Below, one piece after another: positions 33,552-43,722 of a stretch of DNA of 64,000 bases. Source of the DNA: Actinomycetospora succinea (GTDB lineage Bacteria > Actinomycetota > Actinomycetes > Mycobacteriales > Pseudonocardiaceae); assembly GCF_004363095.1 (NCBI RefSeq), contig NZ_SNYO01000007.1, positions 186,001 through 250,000 of the forward strand. Reading direction: 5' to 3'. The translations under genes and the position numbers were made by a program. Positions within the stretch are counted from its first letter, which is position 1. Every line of letters begins with the position of its first letter. The notes under the pieces are model-generated. The model was not told the DNA's origin. It did no database searches and saw only the letters and a program-made list of their open reading frames with translations.

Positions 33552-33577
33552 GCTAACGTGAATGAGCGTTAACGTGA
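33552..33577. promoter_or_regulatory. Candidate TetR operator
   Basis: GCTAACG (33552-33558) and CGTTAAC (33567-33573) form an inverted repeat with one mismatch. TAACGTGA also occurs twice in direct orientation, at 33554-33561 and 33570-33577. The site lies 17 bases upstream of the carboxyltransferase start and just before its AAGGAGGT ribosome site. Binding by the divergent TetR protein is inferred. Confidence 0.6.
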
Positions 33578-33593
33578 CCGAAGGAGGTCGAGC

Positions 33594-35123
<1,530 letters not shown>

Positions 35124-35131
35124 GGGTCACC

Positions 35132-37117
35132 GTGTTCTCGAGCGTGCTGATCGCCAACCGCGGCGAGATCGCCGTGCGGATCACCCGGACCCTGCACGCG
35201 CGGGGCCTGCGGGCCGTCGCGGTGTACACCGACCCCGACGCCGGCGCCCCGCACGTGGCGGCCGCCGACGTCGCCGTCCGCGTGCCCGACTACCTCGACG
35301 GCGCCGCGATCATCGAGGCCGGCCGCGCGGTCGGCGCGCAGGCCGTGCACCCCGGCTACGGCTTCCTCGCCGAGAACGCCGCGTTCGCCCGGCAGGTCAC
35401 CGACGCGGGGCTGACGTGGATCGGCCCGCCGCCCGCGGCCATCGAGGCGATGGGCGACAAGATCCGCGCCAAGGCCACCGTGGGCCCGGCCGGCGTCCCG
35501 CTGGTGCCGGGGTCCGACGGATCGGGGCTCTCCGACGAGCAGGTGGCGGCGGAGGCCCGGCGCATCGGCTTCCCCGTGCTGCTCAAGCCCAGCGCCGGGG
35601 GCGGCGGCAAGGGCATGCACGTGGTCGAGCGTTCCGAGGATCTCGAGGCGGCCATCGGCGCGGCGCGGCGCGAGGCGCGGGGGAGCTTCGGCGACGACAC
35701 GCTGCTCGTCGAGCGCTACGTCACCGACCCCCGCCACGTCGAGATCCAGGTGCTCGCCGACGCCCACGGCACCGTCGTGCACCTCGGCGAGCGCGAGTGC
35801 TCGCTGCAGCGCCGGCACCAGAAGGTCGTCGAGGAGGCGCCGTCGGCGGTGCTCGACGCGACCCAGCGCCACGCCATGGGGCAGGCCGCGGTCGAGGCCG
35901 CGCGCGCCTGCGGCTACGTCGGCGCCGGGACCGTCGAGTTCGTGACGAACGCCGACGCGAGCGAGTTCTTCTTCCTCGAGATGAACACCCGCCTGCAGGT
36001 CGAGCACCCGGTGACCGAGGAGGTCGTCCGCGTGCGCAGCGGGCGGCTCGACCTCGTCGCCGAGCAGCTGCGCGTCGCCGCGGGCGAGGAGCTGGGCTAC
36101 GACCAGGGCGACGTGACGCTCGAGGGCCACGCCGTCGAGGTCCGCCTCTACGCCGAGGACCCCTCGCGCGGCTTCCTGCCCACCGGCGGGCGCATCCTCG
36201 ACCTGGTCTGGCCGACCGGCGCCAGGGTGGACGCCGGGGTCGCGGCGGGCACCGAGGTCGGGTCCCGCTACGACCCGATGCTCGCGAAGATCATCACCTG
36301 GGGTCGCGACCGGGCGAGCGCGCTCGACCGCCTCGACGCCGCGCTCGCGGGCACCACCGTGCTCGGCGTGCGCACCAACCTCGCCTGGCTGCGCACGCTC
36401 CTCGCCGACGACGACGTGCGCGCCGGGCGGCTCGACACCGGGCTGATCGCGCGCCTGCCCGTCCCCGCCGAGGACCTCCCCGACGACGTCCTCGCCGCGG
36501 CGGCGCTGGCGGGCCTGCTGGACCTGGCCGAGCGCTCGTCCGGCGACGACCCGTTCGACCGTGTCGGCGGCTGGCGCCTCGGCGCCGACCCCGCCCCCGC
36601 GCGCTGGCGCGTCGTGCCCGCGGCCGGCGCGACGGGCGACCCGGTGGACGTCGCCGTGGCCGGGCCCCCGGAGGACGCCGTCGTCACCATCGGCGCCGAG
36701 GGGACCCCGCGCCCGGCGTCGGGTCGCCGCGACGGCGCCGACGTCGTCCTGACGCTCGACGGCGCCACGCGGAGGTTCCGGGTGGCGACCGCCGACGGCG
36801 TCCGCTGGCTCGGCCGCGAGGGCGGCGTGTGGGCGCTGCGCGAGCAGGAGCGTCTGCGCGCCGCCCGGACGGCCGCCGGCGGCGGCCAGGACGGCCCCCT
36901 CACCGCGCCGATGCCCGGCACGGTCACCGCCGTGGAGGTCGCCGAGGGCGACCACGTCACCGCAGGCCAGCGACTCGTCGTCGTCGAGGCCATGAAGATG
37001 GAGCACGTGGTGTCGGCACCCGTCGACGGCGTCGTGAAGGACCTGGCCGCGAAGGCCGGGGCCGCCGTCGCCCTCGACGCGCCCCTGGTCACCGTCGTGC
37101 CCGACTCAGGAGAATGA
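35132..37117 (+). CDS. Acyl-CoA carboxylase alpha subunit (biotin carboxylase/BCCP)
   Basis: The 661-residue protein is the intact counterpart of the inserted subunit at 17092-19098. It has SSVLIANRGEIAVRI, PSAGGGGKGMHVV, ERECSLQRRHQKVVEEAPS, FLEMNTRLQVEHPVTEEV and the biotin site EAMKMEH near residue 625. Only ten residues (VTNADASEFF) lie between AGTVEF and FLEMN, the usual spacing. GTG at 35132 has GAGGG at good distance; GTG at 35120, overlapping the previous stop, is the alternative. Confidence 0.94.
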   Translation: MFSSVLIANRGEIAVRITRTLHARGLRAVAVYTDPDAGAPHVAAADVAVRVPDYLDGAAIIEAGRAVGAQAVHPGYGFLAENAAFARQVTDAGLTWIGPPPAAIEAMGDKIRAKATVGPAGVPLVPGSDGSGLSDEQVAAEARRIGFPVLLKPSAGGGGKGMHVVERSEDLEAAIGAARREARGSFGDDTLLVERYVTDPRHVEIQVLADAHGTVVHLGERECSLQRRHQKVVEEAPSAVLDATQRHAMGQAAVEAARACGYVGAGTVEFVTNADASEFFFLEMNTRLQVEHPVTEEVVRVRSGRLDLVAEQLRVAAGEELGYDQGDVTLEGHAVEVRLYAEDPSRGFLPTGGRILDLVWPTGARVDAGVAAGTEVGSRYDPMLAKIITWGRDRASALDRLDAALAGTTVLGVRTNLAWLRTLLADDDVRAGRLDTGLIARLPVPAEDLPDDVLAAAALAGLLDLAERSSGDDPFDRVGGWRLGADPAPARWRVVPAAGATGDPVDVAVAGPPEDAVVTIGAEGTPRPASGRRDGADVVLTLDGATRRFRVATADGVRWLGREGGVWALREQERLRAARTAAGGGQDGPLTAPMPGTVTAVEVAEGDHVTAGQRLVVVEAMKMEHVVSAPVDGVVKDLAAKAGAAVALDAPLVTVVPDSGE

Positions 37118-37119
37118 TC

Positions 37120-38262
37120 ATGCAGCTGTCGGACGAGCACGAGGCCCTGCGCGCCACCGTCGAGGAGTTCGCGCAGAAGGAGGTCGCGCCGGTCATCGGC
37201 GAGTACTACATCAAGGAGAAGTTCCCGTACGACCTCGTCGCGCAGATGGGCGAGATGGGACTGTTCGGCCTGCCGGTCCCCGAGGAGTACGACGGCATGG
37301 GCGGCGACTACGTCGCGCTGTGCGTCGCCCTCGAGGAGCTCGGGCGCGTCGACCAGTCGGTGGCGATCACGCTCGAGGCGGGCGTGTCCCTGGGGATCAT
37401 GCCGCTGCTGCGGTTCGGTTCCGACGAGCAGAAGGGCCGCTGGCTGCCCGACCTCGCCACCGGCCGCCACCTCGGCGGGTTCGGGCTGACCGAGGCCGGC
37501 GGCGGATCCGACGCCGGCGCCACGCGCACCACCGCGAAGCTCGACGGCGACCACTGGGTGATCAACGGGACGAAGGCGTTCATCACGAACTCCGGCACGG
37601 ACATCACGTCGCTGGTGACGGTCACGGCGGTGACGGACAAGCAGAGCGACGGCAAGAAGGAGATCTCGGCGATCCTCGTCCCCTCCGGGACCCCGGGCTT
37701 CACCGTCGCGCCCAGCTACTCGAAGGTCGGCTGGAACGCCTCGGACACCCACGAGCTCTCGTTCGACGACGTCCGGGTCCCGGCCGAGAACCTCGTCGGG
37801 ACGCGGGGCCGCGGCTACGCCCAGTTCCTCTCGATCCTCGACGAGGGCCGCGTCGCCATCGCCGCGCTCTCGACCGGCGCCGCCCAGGGCTGCGTCGACG
37901 AGTCCCTGCGCTACGCCCGCGAGCGCGAGGCGTTCGGCCACGCGATCGGGAGCTACCAGGGCATCCAGTTCAAGATCGCCGAGATGGAGGCGCGCACCGT
38001 CTGCGCCCGCCTGGCCTGGCACGACGCGGCGGAGAAGATGGCCGCCGGGCAGCCGTTCAAGAAGGAGGCGGCGGTCGCGAAGCTCGTGAGCTCCAACGCC
38101 GCGATGGACAACGCCCGCGACGCCACCCAGATCTTCGGTGGCTACGGCTTCATGAACGAGTACCCGGTGGCCCGGCACTACCGCGACTCCAAGATCCTGG
38201 AGATCGGCGAGGGCACCAGCGAGGTCCAGAAGATCCTCATCGCGCGGCACCTGGGCATGTGA
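37120..38262 (+). CDS. Acyl-CoA dehydrogenase, isovaleryl-CoA-type operon
   Basis: A 380-residue acyl-CoA dehydrogenase with GFGLTEAGGGSDAGATRT, VINGTKAFITNSG, VGWNASDTHELSFDDVRVP, FGHAIGSYQGIQFKIAEME, QIFGGYGFMNEYPVARHYRD and the catalytic Glu motif EIGEGTSEVQ. Its place behind both carboxylase subunits supports oxidation of isovaleryl-CoA or another short branched acyl-CoA. ATG at 37120 has AGGAG seven bases upstream; ATG at 37114 overlapping the previous stop is also possible. Its stop codon begins the hairpin element at 38259-38317. Confidence 0.93.
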   Translation: MQLSDEHEALRATVEEFAQKEVAPVIGEYYIKEKFPYDLVAQMGEMGLFGLPVPEEYDGMGGDYVALCVALEELGRVDQSVAITLEAGVSLGIMPLLRFGSDEQKGRWLPDLATGRHLGGFGLTEAGGGSDAGATRTTAKLDGDHWVINGTKAFITNSGTDITSLVTVTAVTDKQSDGKKEISAILVPSGTPGFTVAPSYSKVGWNASDTHELSFDDVRVPAENLVGTRGRGYAQFLSILDEGRVAIAALSTGAAQGCVDESLRYAREREAFGHAIGSYQGIQFKIAEMEARTVCARLAWHDAAEKMAAGQPFKKEAAVAKLVSSNAAMDNARDATQIFGGYGFMNEYPVARHYRDSKILEIGEGTSEVQKILIARHLGM

Positions 38263-38317
38263 TGGCTTCGCCACGTGAGTGATCTGGGTCGTCCTGGCGA
38301 CCCAGATCACTCACGTG
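38259..38317. terminator. Hairpin repeat element acting as bidirectional terminator
   Basis: A perfect 20-bp stem, CACGTGAGTGATCTGGGTCG (38272-38291) with its complement at 38298-38317, encloses TCCTGG. The element, including the flanking TGATGGCTTCGCC, is nearly identical to the copy inside the coding region at 20992-21050. Here it contains both the stop of the acyl-CoA dehydrogenase gene and the stop of the convergent membrane-protein gene. Confidence 0.85.
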
Positions 38318-38661
38318 CGCCGGAGGCGCCTCTCCCGCAGCGCCAGGAACAGCGGGAACGTGAACGCCACCGCGAGCACGAAGCTCAGCACCACGAGGAG
38401 CACGGTCACGACCGGGCGGAAGCCCAGCCGGCGGCCCTCGACGACCATCACGATGCAGGCCGCGACGGCCATGACGATGATGTCGACGGCGGCCGAGCTG
38501 CTCGCGGCGTTGGCGAACCAGCCGCCGACGTAGTCGCCGCCGCCGGCCGCGAAGAACGCCAGGTTGAAGTACCAGGTCCCGATCAGACCGATCACCGAGA
38601 GCGCCGCGTAGACGGCGACGAGGACGGGGCTGCCGGTGCGGGCGGGCGTGAGCGTGGTCAT
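38311..38661 (-). CDS. DUF2834-type small membrane protein
   Basis: The 116-residue protein has three hydrophobic segments: LVAVYAALSVIGLIGTWYFN, AAVDIIVMAVAACIVMVVEG and VVTVLLVVLSFVLAVAFTFPLFLALR. It contains GTWYFNLAFF and the end RERRLRR. The pattern matches the DUF2834 membrane family, of unknown function. The ATG overlaps the stop of the upstream membrane-protein gene, so the two are co-expressed under the promoter next to merR. Confidence 0.8.
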   Translation of the reverse strand: MTTLTPARTGSPVLVAVYAALSVIGLIGTWYFNLAFFAAGGGDYVGGWFANAASSSAAVDIIVMAVAACIVMVVEGRRLGFRPVVTVLLVVLSFVLAVAFTFPLFLALRERRLRRT

Positions 38662-39641
38662 CGGGGCTCCAGGACGCGATCGGCGGTGGCGCGGAGGCGG
38701 GTGCCGCCGCGCAGGACGAGCAGGGTCGCGACGCCCGTCGCGGCGACGAGGACGGCCGCGGCGCCGAGGGTGAGGCCGTCGGGGGCGATCAGCGGCTGGC
38801 CGCGCAGGGCCTGGCCGGTCAACAGCACCGTCAGCCCGGTCCAGGCCGCACCGGCGACGCCGACCAGGCGGGCGCGCACCCGCGCGTCGCGCAGCACCGC
38901 CACGCGCGCGGCGAGCAGGGTCAGGCCGATCACCAGCAGGGGCAGTCCCTGCAGCGCGTGCAGCCCGACGAAGTGGGCGATGCGCAGGTCGCCGCCCGTG
39001 GTGCTCCACCCGACCAGCGGCAGGCCGGGCCCGCCGTCGGGGACGTCGACGGCGTGGGCGCCGACGGTAGGCATCGCTCCCGTCGCCTGCGCCCCCGCGA
39101 CCTGGGCGCCGGTCGGGCTCGTCATGAGGAACGCGACGGCCATGCCCAGCAGGGTCACGAACAGCCCGAGGCGCACGGCCCACGCGGTGTCGACCGCGAG
39201 GCTGCGCTCGCGCAGCAGGATCACGCCGACTCCGGCCGTGGCGAGCCAGAGGATCACGATGGTCGTGCCCATGACGCTCCACACGGCCGTGTCGAGCGTC
39301 GTCGCGACGTTGAAGTGGCTCGCCCGGCCGCGGACGACTTGACCGACGATGGCGATCATCTCGATGGTCCCGGCGGCCGCGACGACGACGCCGGCGCGGC
39401 GGGCCCAGCGGCGCGTCCGCGGGACCGACACCAGGGAGATCATCCAGATCAGGGTGGCGGAGTAGAGGACGAAGCTGACCGAGAACTTCAGCGGCTTGGC
39501 CCAGATGGGCTGGCCGCCGAGGAGGCGGGGGTCGAGCACGAGCCCGACGAGGCACACGACCGCGAGGGCGGCCATGGCGACACAGAACACGGCGAGGGAA
39601 CGCGAGTCCCGGGCCGTTGATCGGATAGTGACGCTGTCCAT
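38658..39641 (-). CDS. Polytopic membrane protein divergent from MerR regulator
   Basis: A 327-residue protein with about eight hydrophobic segments, among them LAVFCVAMAALAVVCLVGLV, FSVSFVLYSATLIWMISLVS and ALQGLPLLVIGLTLLAARVA, plus the pieces GQPIWAKPLKFSVSF and FVGLHALQGLP. I do not recognise an assigned function, though such proteins recur in actinobacteria beside DUF2834 genes. The ATG lies within a short dyad, and a possible -10 (TACTCT) seven bases upstream suggests a very short or leaderless message. Confidence 0.8.
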   Translation of the reverse strand: MDSVTIRSTARDSRSLAVFCVAMAALAVVCLVGLVLDPRLLGGQPIWAKPLKFSVSFVLYSATLIWMISLVSVPRTRRWARRAGVVVAAAGTIEMIAIVGQVVRGRASHFNVATTLDTAVWSVMGTTIVILWLATAGVGVILLRERSLAVDTAWAVRLGLFVTLLGMAVAFLMTSPTGAQVAGAQATGAMPTVGAHAVDVPDGGPGLPLVGWSTTGGDLRIAHFVGLHALQGLPLLVIGLTLLAARVAVLRDARVRARLVGVAGAAWTGLTVLLTGQALRGQPLIAPDGLTLGAAAVLVAATGVATLLVLRGGTRLRATADRVLEPR

Positions 39642-39663
39642 AATTGGAGAGTAGAACTATCCG
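39622..39663. promoter_or_regulatory. Candidate MerR operator region
   Basis: CGGATAGT (39622-39629) is complementary to ACTATCCG (39656-39663). Inside it, CTGTCCA and TTGGAGAG form a second imperfect dyad over the start codon of the membrane-protein gene. The site lies between that gene and merR and is unusually AT-rich for the window. Confidence 0.5.
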
Positions 39664-39688
39664 AGTCGGACGTCCAGAGGGGAGAGCG

Positions 39689-40348
39689 ATGCGGATCGGG
39701 GATCTGAGCCGCGAGACGGGCGTGAGCGTCGCGTCGATCAAGTACTACCTGCGCGAGGGCCTCCTGCCGCCCGGCGAGCGGACCAGCCCGAACCAGGCGC
39801 GCTACGACGCGGCGCACGCCCGGCGCCTGCGCCTCATCCGCGCGCTCGTGGACGTCGGGGGCCTGTCGATCGCGGGCACCCGCGACGTGCTGTCGGCCGT
39901 GGACGACCCCGCGGTGTCCCTGCACGACGCGCTCGGCACGGCGCAGGCGGCGGTGATGGCCCGCACCGAGCCGGTCGAGGACGAGGCCACCACGCGCGCC
40001 GAGCAGACCGTCGCGGACCTCGTCGAGCGCCGCGGCTGGGTCGCGAGCGAGCGGAACCCCGGCTACCGGACGGCCGTGGACGTGCTCGCGGCCCTCGAGC
40101 GCCTCGGCGGCGAGCGGGTCGCCGGGCTGCTCGACGTCTACGCGGAGGCGATGGACGGTGTCGCGGCGCACGAGGTGGCGGCGGTCGTCGACACCGAGGA
40201 CCGCGAGCGGTCGGTCGAGCGGGTCGTCGTGGGGATCGCGCTCGGCGGCGCGCTGATGGCGGCGCTGCGCGGGATGGCCGAGGCGACGGTGTCGGCGCGC
40301 CGGTCCGGCCTCGCGCCCGACCCGGCGGGCGTCACCGGGTCGGGCTAG
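39689..40348 (+). CDS. MerR-family transcriptional regulator
   Basis: The 219-residue protein has the MerR winged helix (MRIGDLSRETGVSVASIKYY, LREGLLPPGERTSPNQARYD, then the helix with LRLIRALVDVGGLSIAGTRD). The C-terminal part is not cysteine-rich, so a metal sensor is unlikely and a small organic ligand or protein partner is more probable. ATG at 39689 follows GAGGGGAGAG. It is divergent from a two-gene membrane-protein unit, which it probably controls. Confidence 0.9.
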   Translation: MRIGDLSRETGVSVASIKYYLREGLLPPGERTSPNQARYDAAHARRLRLIRALVDVGGLSIAGTRDVLSAVDDPAVSLHDALGTAQAAVMARTEPVEDEATTRAEQTVADLVERRGWVASERNPGYRTAVDVLAALERLGGERVAGLLDVYAEAMDGVAAHEVAAVVDTEDRERSVERVVVGIALGGALMAALRGMAEATVSARRSGLAPDPAGVTGSG

Positions 40349-40359
40349 CGTCCGCGGCC

Positions 40360-41253
40360 ATGGCAGCTCGGATCGACTTCCCGTCCCGCATCGGCGTCTG
40401 GTGGACCAGCGACAGCTGGCCGATCCAGGAGGCGCAGCAGGCCGCCCGCGACATCGAGGCGATGGGGTACGGCTCGCTGTTCTACGGCGAGGCCTACGGC
40501 AAGGAGACGCTGACCCAGGCGGGCGCGTTCCTCGCCGCCACCGACCGGCTCGTCATCGGCACCGGCATCGCCAACATCCACGCCCGCGACCCCATCGCCG
40601 CCGAGAGCGGCGGGCGCACGCTCACCGCGCTGCACCCGGGCCGCTTCGTCCTCGGGCTCGGCGTGAGCCACGCCCCGCTGGTCGAGCGCGGGCGCGGCGG
40701 CACCTACCAGAAGCCGCTGGCCACGATGCGCGACTACCTGCAGCGCATGGCCGCCGTCCCCGAGCAGGTCGAGCCCGGCGTCGGGCGCCCGGCCCGGCTG
40801 GTCGCGGCGCTCGGCCCCAAGATGATCGAGCTCGCGGGCGCCGAGACCGACGGCGTGCACCCCTACCTCGTCACCCCGGAGCAGACCCGCGTGACGCGCG
40901 AGGCCCTTGGCCCCGACAAGTGGGTCGTGTCCGAGCAGGCGGTCGCGGTCGGCGACGACCCCGACGACGCGATGAGCCGGGCGCACAGCCACCTCGAGAT
41001 CTACTCGGGTCTGCCGAACTACCGGAACTCGTGGCTGCGCCAGGGCTTCGAGGAGTCCGACATGCCGCGCGGCGGCTCGGACCGGCTCAAGAAGGCGCTG
41101 GTCGGGATGGGCGACATCGACACGGTCGCCGCGTCGGTGACCGCGCACCTCGACGCCGGCGCCGACCACGTCCTCGTCCAGGCCCTGCGCGGGAACCCCA
41201 TGGCCGACCCCCGCGACGACCTCCGCGAGCTGGCCCGCGCCCTGGGTATGTGA
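40360..41253 (+). CDS. LLM-class F420-dependent oxidoreductase
   Basis: This 297-residue luciferase-like TIM-barrel protein is of the actinobacterial F420 family: YGSLFYGEAYGKETLTQAGA, VIGTGIANIHARDP, PGRFVLGLGVSHAPLVE and ARLVAALGPKMIELAGAETDG. Such proteins reduce or oxidise varied substrates with F420, and none can be assigned here. ATG at 40360 lies 11 bases after merR, so co-transcription is likely. Its stop is inside the left arm of a palindrome. Confidence 0.9.
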   Translation: MAARIDFPSRIGVWWTSDSWPIQEAQQAARDIEAMGYGSLFYGEAYGKETLTQAGAFLAATDRLVIGTGIANIHARDPIAAESGGRTLTALHPGRFVLGLGVSHAPLVERGRGGTYQKPLATMRDYLQRMAAVPEQVEPGVGRPARLVAALGPKMIELAGAETDGVHPYLVTPEQTRVTREALGPDKWVVSEQAVAVGDDPDDAMSRAHSHLEIYSGLPNYRNSWLRQGFEESDMPRGGSDRLKKALVGMGDIDTVAASVTAHLDAGADHVLVQALRGNPMADPRDDLRELARALGM

Positions 41254-41289
41254 GCGAACTTTGGTGCTATAGCACCAAAGTTCACTCAC
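41250..41289. terminator. 40-bp loopless palindrome between convergent genes
   Basis: GTGAGCGAACTTTGGTGCTA (41250-41269) is complementary to 41270-41289 with one mismatch. It contains the stop codons of both converging genes, as expected of a shared terminator. The GTGAGCGA end recurs at 13128. Confidence 0.8.
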
Positions 41290-41656
41290 GTAGGTCCGTG
41301 CGGATCGGGTGCCCCGGGGGGATCTCGACGAGGACGATCGCGCGGCCGTCGGGGTCGGCGATCCAGCACTCGTCGAGGCCCCACGGTTCGCGCTGTGGCT
41401 CGCGGGTGACGGTCACGCCGCGCCCCCGCAGCTCCGTGAGCGTGTCCGGCAGCGACCGCACCTGCAGCCACAGGGCGTCCTCGCCGATCGCCACCGCCCC
41501 GGCCTTCGAGAGCTCCATGTAGCCGGTGCCCAGGAAGAACACCACGCCGCCCGGGAACTCGCGGGCCACCGCGAGCCCGAGCGTCTCGGCGTAGAACCGC
41601 CGTGAGGTCTCCCAGTCGCGGGGGCGCACGAGGATGCGGCTCGACAGGATCTCCAC
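41282..41656 (-). CDS. VOC-family (glyoxalase/bleomycin-resistance fold) protein
   Basis: The 124-residue single-chain VOC protein has SSRILVRPRDWETSRRFYAE at the N-terminus, VVFFLGTGYMELS in the middle and WGLDECWIADPDGRAIVLVE at the end, the usual paired beta-alpha-beta-beta-beta units. Possible metal ligands are few, so a specific enzyme cannot be named. GTG at 41656 is the start. It is divergent from the MFS transporter gene. Confidence 0.85.
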   Translation of the reverse strand: MEILSSRILVRPRDWETSRRFYAETLGLAVAREFPGGVVFFLGTGYMELSKAGAVAIGEDALWLQVRSLPDTLTELRGRGVTVTREPQREPWGLDECWIADPDGRAIVLVEIPPGHPIRTDLRE

Positions 41657-41715
41657 GCTCGTTCCCTTCGTCTCGTGTCACGATTCGGCGGCCGACCTCG
41701 GGGAAACTCGACCGT

Positions 41716-43449
41716 GTGAGTTCTCCCGAGCCCGATCCCCGGCGGTGGCGCGCCCTCGCGGTGTGCCTGATCGCCGGGTTCATGACGTTGCTCGACGTCA
41801 GCATCGTGAACGTCGCCCTCCCCGCCATGCAGCGGGGGATCGGCGCGTCGTCGGCGGAGCTGTCGTGGGTCGTGTCGGGCTACGCGCTGACGTTCGGGCT
41901 CGTGCTCGTCGCGTCGGGCCGGCTCGGCGACGACCGCGGCCGCAAGAAGATGTTCATGATCTCGCTGGCGCTGTTCACGCTGACCAGCGTCGCGGCGGGG
42001 CTGGCCCCGAACGCCGCGTCGCTCGTGGTGTTCCGCCTGCTGCAGGGCGCCGCGGGCGGGATGCTGAACCCGCAGGTCATCGGCTTCATCCAGCAGCTGT
42101 TCCAGGGTCGCGAGCGCGGCCGCGCGTTCGGCCTGTTCGGCGCCGCGATCGGCATCTCGACGGCCATCGGCCCGCTGCTCGGCGGCCTGCTCCTCGAGTG
42201 GGGCGGCCAGACCGACGGCTGGCGCTGGGTCTTCTACGTCAACGTCCCGATCGGCGTCGCCGCGCTCGTGCTCGGCGCCCGCCTGCTGCCCCGCGACACG
42301 GCGAGCGAGGGCGAGAAACGTCCCCTCGACGCGATCGGCGCGGTGCTGCTCGGCGGCGCCGTCGTCGCGGTCATGGTCCCGCTGGTGCTCTCCGAGCGGG
42401 ACCCGGCGAGCGCTCCCTGGTGGCTGCTGGCCGTCGCCGTCGTCCTGCTCGTCGTCTTCGTGTTCTGGGAGCGCCGCGCGCGCCGGACCCACGGCCACCC
42501 GCTGGTGAACTTCGCCCTGCTGCGCACCCGCAGCTACGCGCTCGGGACCTCGCTCGGCCTGCTGTACTTCGCCGGCTTCACCGCGATCTTCTTCGTGGTC
42601 ACGCTCTTCCTCCAGAACGGGCGCGGCTACACCCCGCTCGAGGCCGGGCTCGCGCTCACGCCGTTCGCGCTCGGCTCGGCGGTGTCGTCGGCGATCGGCG
42701 GACGGCTCGTGTCCCGGCTGGGCAAGCCGCTGGTCGTCGGCGGGCTCGTCCTCGTCGCCCTGGGGCTGATCGCCGTCGACGTGGTCCTGCGCCTGGACCC
42801 GGCGCTGGTCGGCTGGGCGATCGCCGGCCCGCTGCTCGTCGCGGGCATCGGCAGCGGCTTCGTCATCGCGCCGAACCAGACGCTCGCGCTCGAGGAGGTC
42901 CCGCCCCGCGAGGGCGGCACCGCGGCGGGCGTCCTGCAGACCGGCCAGCGCGTCGGCTCGGCGGTCGGCATCTCCGCGGTCGGCGCCGTGTTCTTCGGCC
43001 AGCTCACCAGCACCGGCGGCGACTGGGCCCTCGCCATCAGCCGTGGCCTCGTCGGCGCGGTCGCGTTCGTGGTGCTCGCGCTCGTCCTCGGCGTCATCGA
43101 CCTGTTGCTGGGGCGCCGCCGCGCCGCGGACCCCGGCTCCCCGGCGATCGCCGAGGCGCCGGCCGCGAGCGTGGGGAACGGCCTGAGCGGCCACGTCACC
43201 GACCCCACCGGGTCGGCGGTGGGCGGCGCGACCCTCACCCTCGTCGACCCCGACGGCCGCGAGGCCGCCACCGCGGCCGCCGACGACGACGGCGCGTTCC
43301 GCCTCGACCCGGCCGGGCCCGGGCGGTTCCAGCTGGTCACGCGCGCGGACGGGCACCCGCCGACGGTCGCGTGGGTCGACGTTCCCCACGGCGGGCGGGC
43401 CGTGCGCGACGTGGTGCTCGGCGCCCCGGAGCCGTCGACGGCGGGTTGA
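41716..43449 (+). CDS. DHA2-type MFS transporter fused to a carboxypeptidase-regulatory-like domain
   Basis: The 577-residue protein has about 14 transmembrane segments with DHA2 drug:H+ antiporter motifs (LLDVSIVNVALPAMQRGIG near residue 25, SGRLGDDRGRKKMF, LLQGAAGGMLNPQVIG). After the last segment and a basic stop-transfer RRRA, a soluble tail from about residue 493 reads GLSGHVTDPTGSAVGGATLT, LVDPDGREAATAAADDDGAF and GPGRFQLVTRADGHPP. This is a carboxypeptidase-regulatory-like/transthyretin-like beta-sandwich. The fusion is unusual. The substrate is unknown. Confidence 0.9.
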   Translation: MSSPEPDPRRWRALAVCLIAGFMTLLDVSIVNVALPAMQRGIGASSAELSWVVSGYALTFGLVLVASGRLGDDRGRKKMFMISLALFTLTSVAAGLAPNAASLVVFRLLQGAAGGMLNPQVIGFIQQLFQGRERGRAFGLFGAAIGISTAIGPLLGGLLLEWGGQTDGWRWVFYVNVPIGVAALVLGARLLPRDTASEGEKRPLDAIGAVLLGGAVVAVMVPLVLSERDPASAPWWLLAVAVVLLVVFVFWERRARRTHGHPLVNFALLRTRSYALGTSLGLLYFAGFTAIFFVVTLFLQNGRGYTPLEAGLALTPFALGSAVSSAIGGRLVSRLGKPLVVGGLVLVALGLIAVDVVLRLDPALVGWAIAGPLLVAGIGSGFVIAPNQTLALEEVPPREGGTAAGVLQTGQRVGSAVGISAVGAVFFGQLTSTGGDWALAISRGLVGAVAFVVLALVLGVIDLLLGRRRAADPGSPAIAEAPAASVGNGLSGHVTDPTGSAVGGATLTLVDPDGREAATAAADDDGAFRLDPAGPGRFQLVTRADGHPPTVAWVDVPHGGRAVRDVVLGAPEPSTAG

Positions 43450-43520
43450 CCACCCGGTACCCCGGGTATCTGACTGTCCGCGAGGCGCCCAGCACCGGTG
43501 CGCCCGGGGAGGAGACCGCC

Positions 43521-43694
43521 ATGGCGAGCGAGGACAAGACCGACAACAAGATCCAGGAGCTCAAGGGCAAGGCCAAGGAGTCGGTCGGCAAGGCCGTCGG
43601 CAACGAGAGCCTCGAGGCCGAGGGCAAGAAGGACCAGACCGTCGGCAGCCTCAAGAACGCCGGCGAGAAGGTCAAGGACGCCTTCCGCGACTGA
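43521..43694 (+). CDS. CsbD-family stress protein
   Basis: A 57-residue, highly charged protein with the CsbD pattern: DNKIQELKGKAKESVGKAVG, EAEGKKDQTVGSLKNAG and KVKDAF. CsbD proteins are abundant general-stress proteins of unknown biochemical role. ATG at 43521 follows GGGGAGGAG. It stands alone between the transporter and a convergent DMT-type gene. Confidence 0.93.
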   Translation: MASEDKTDNKIQELKGKAKESVGKAVGNESLEAEGKKDQTVGSLKNAGEKVKDAFRD

Positions 43695-43722
43695 CCTGCC
43701 CGGACGCCGCGCCGCCGCTCCG

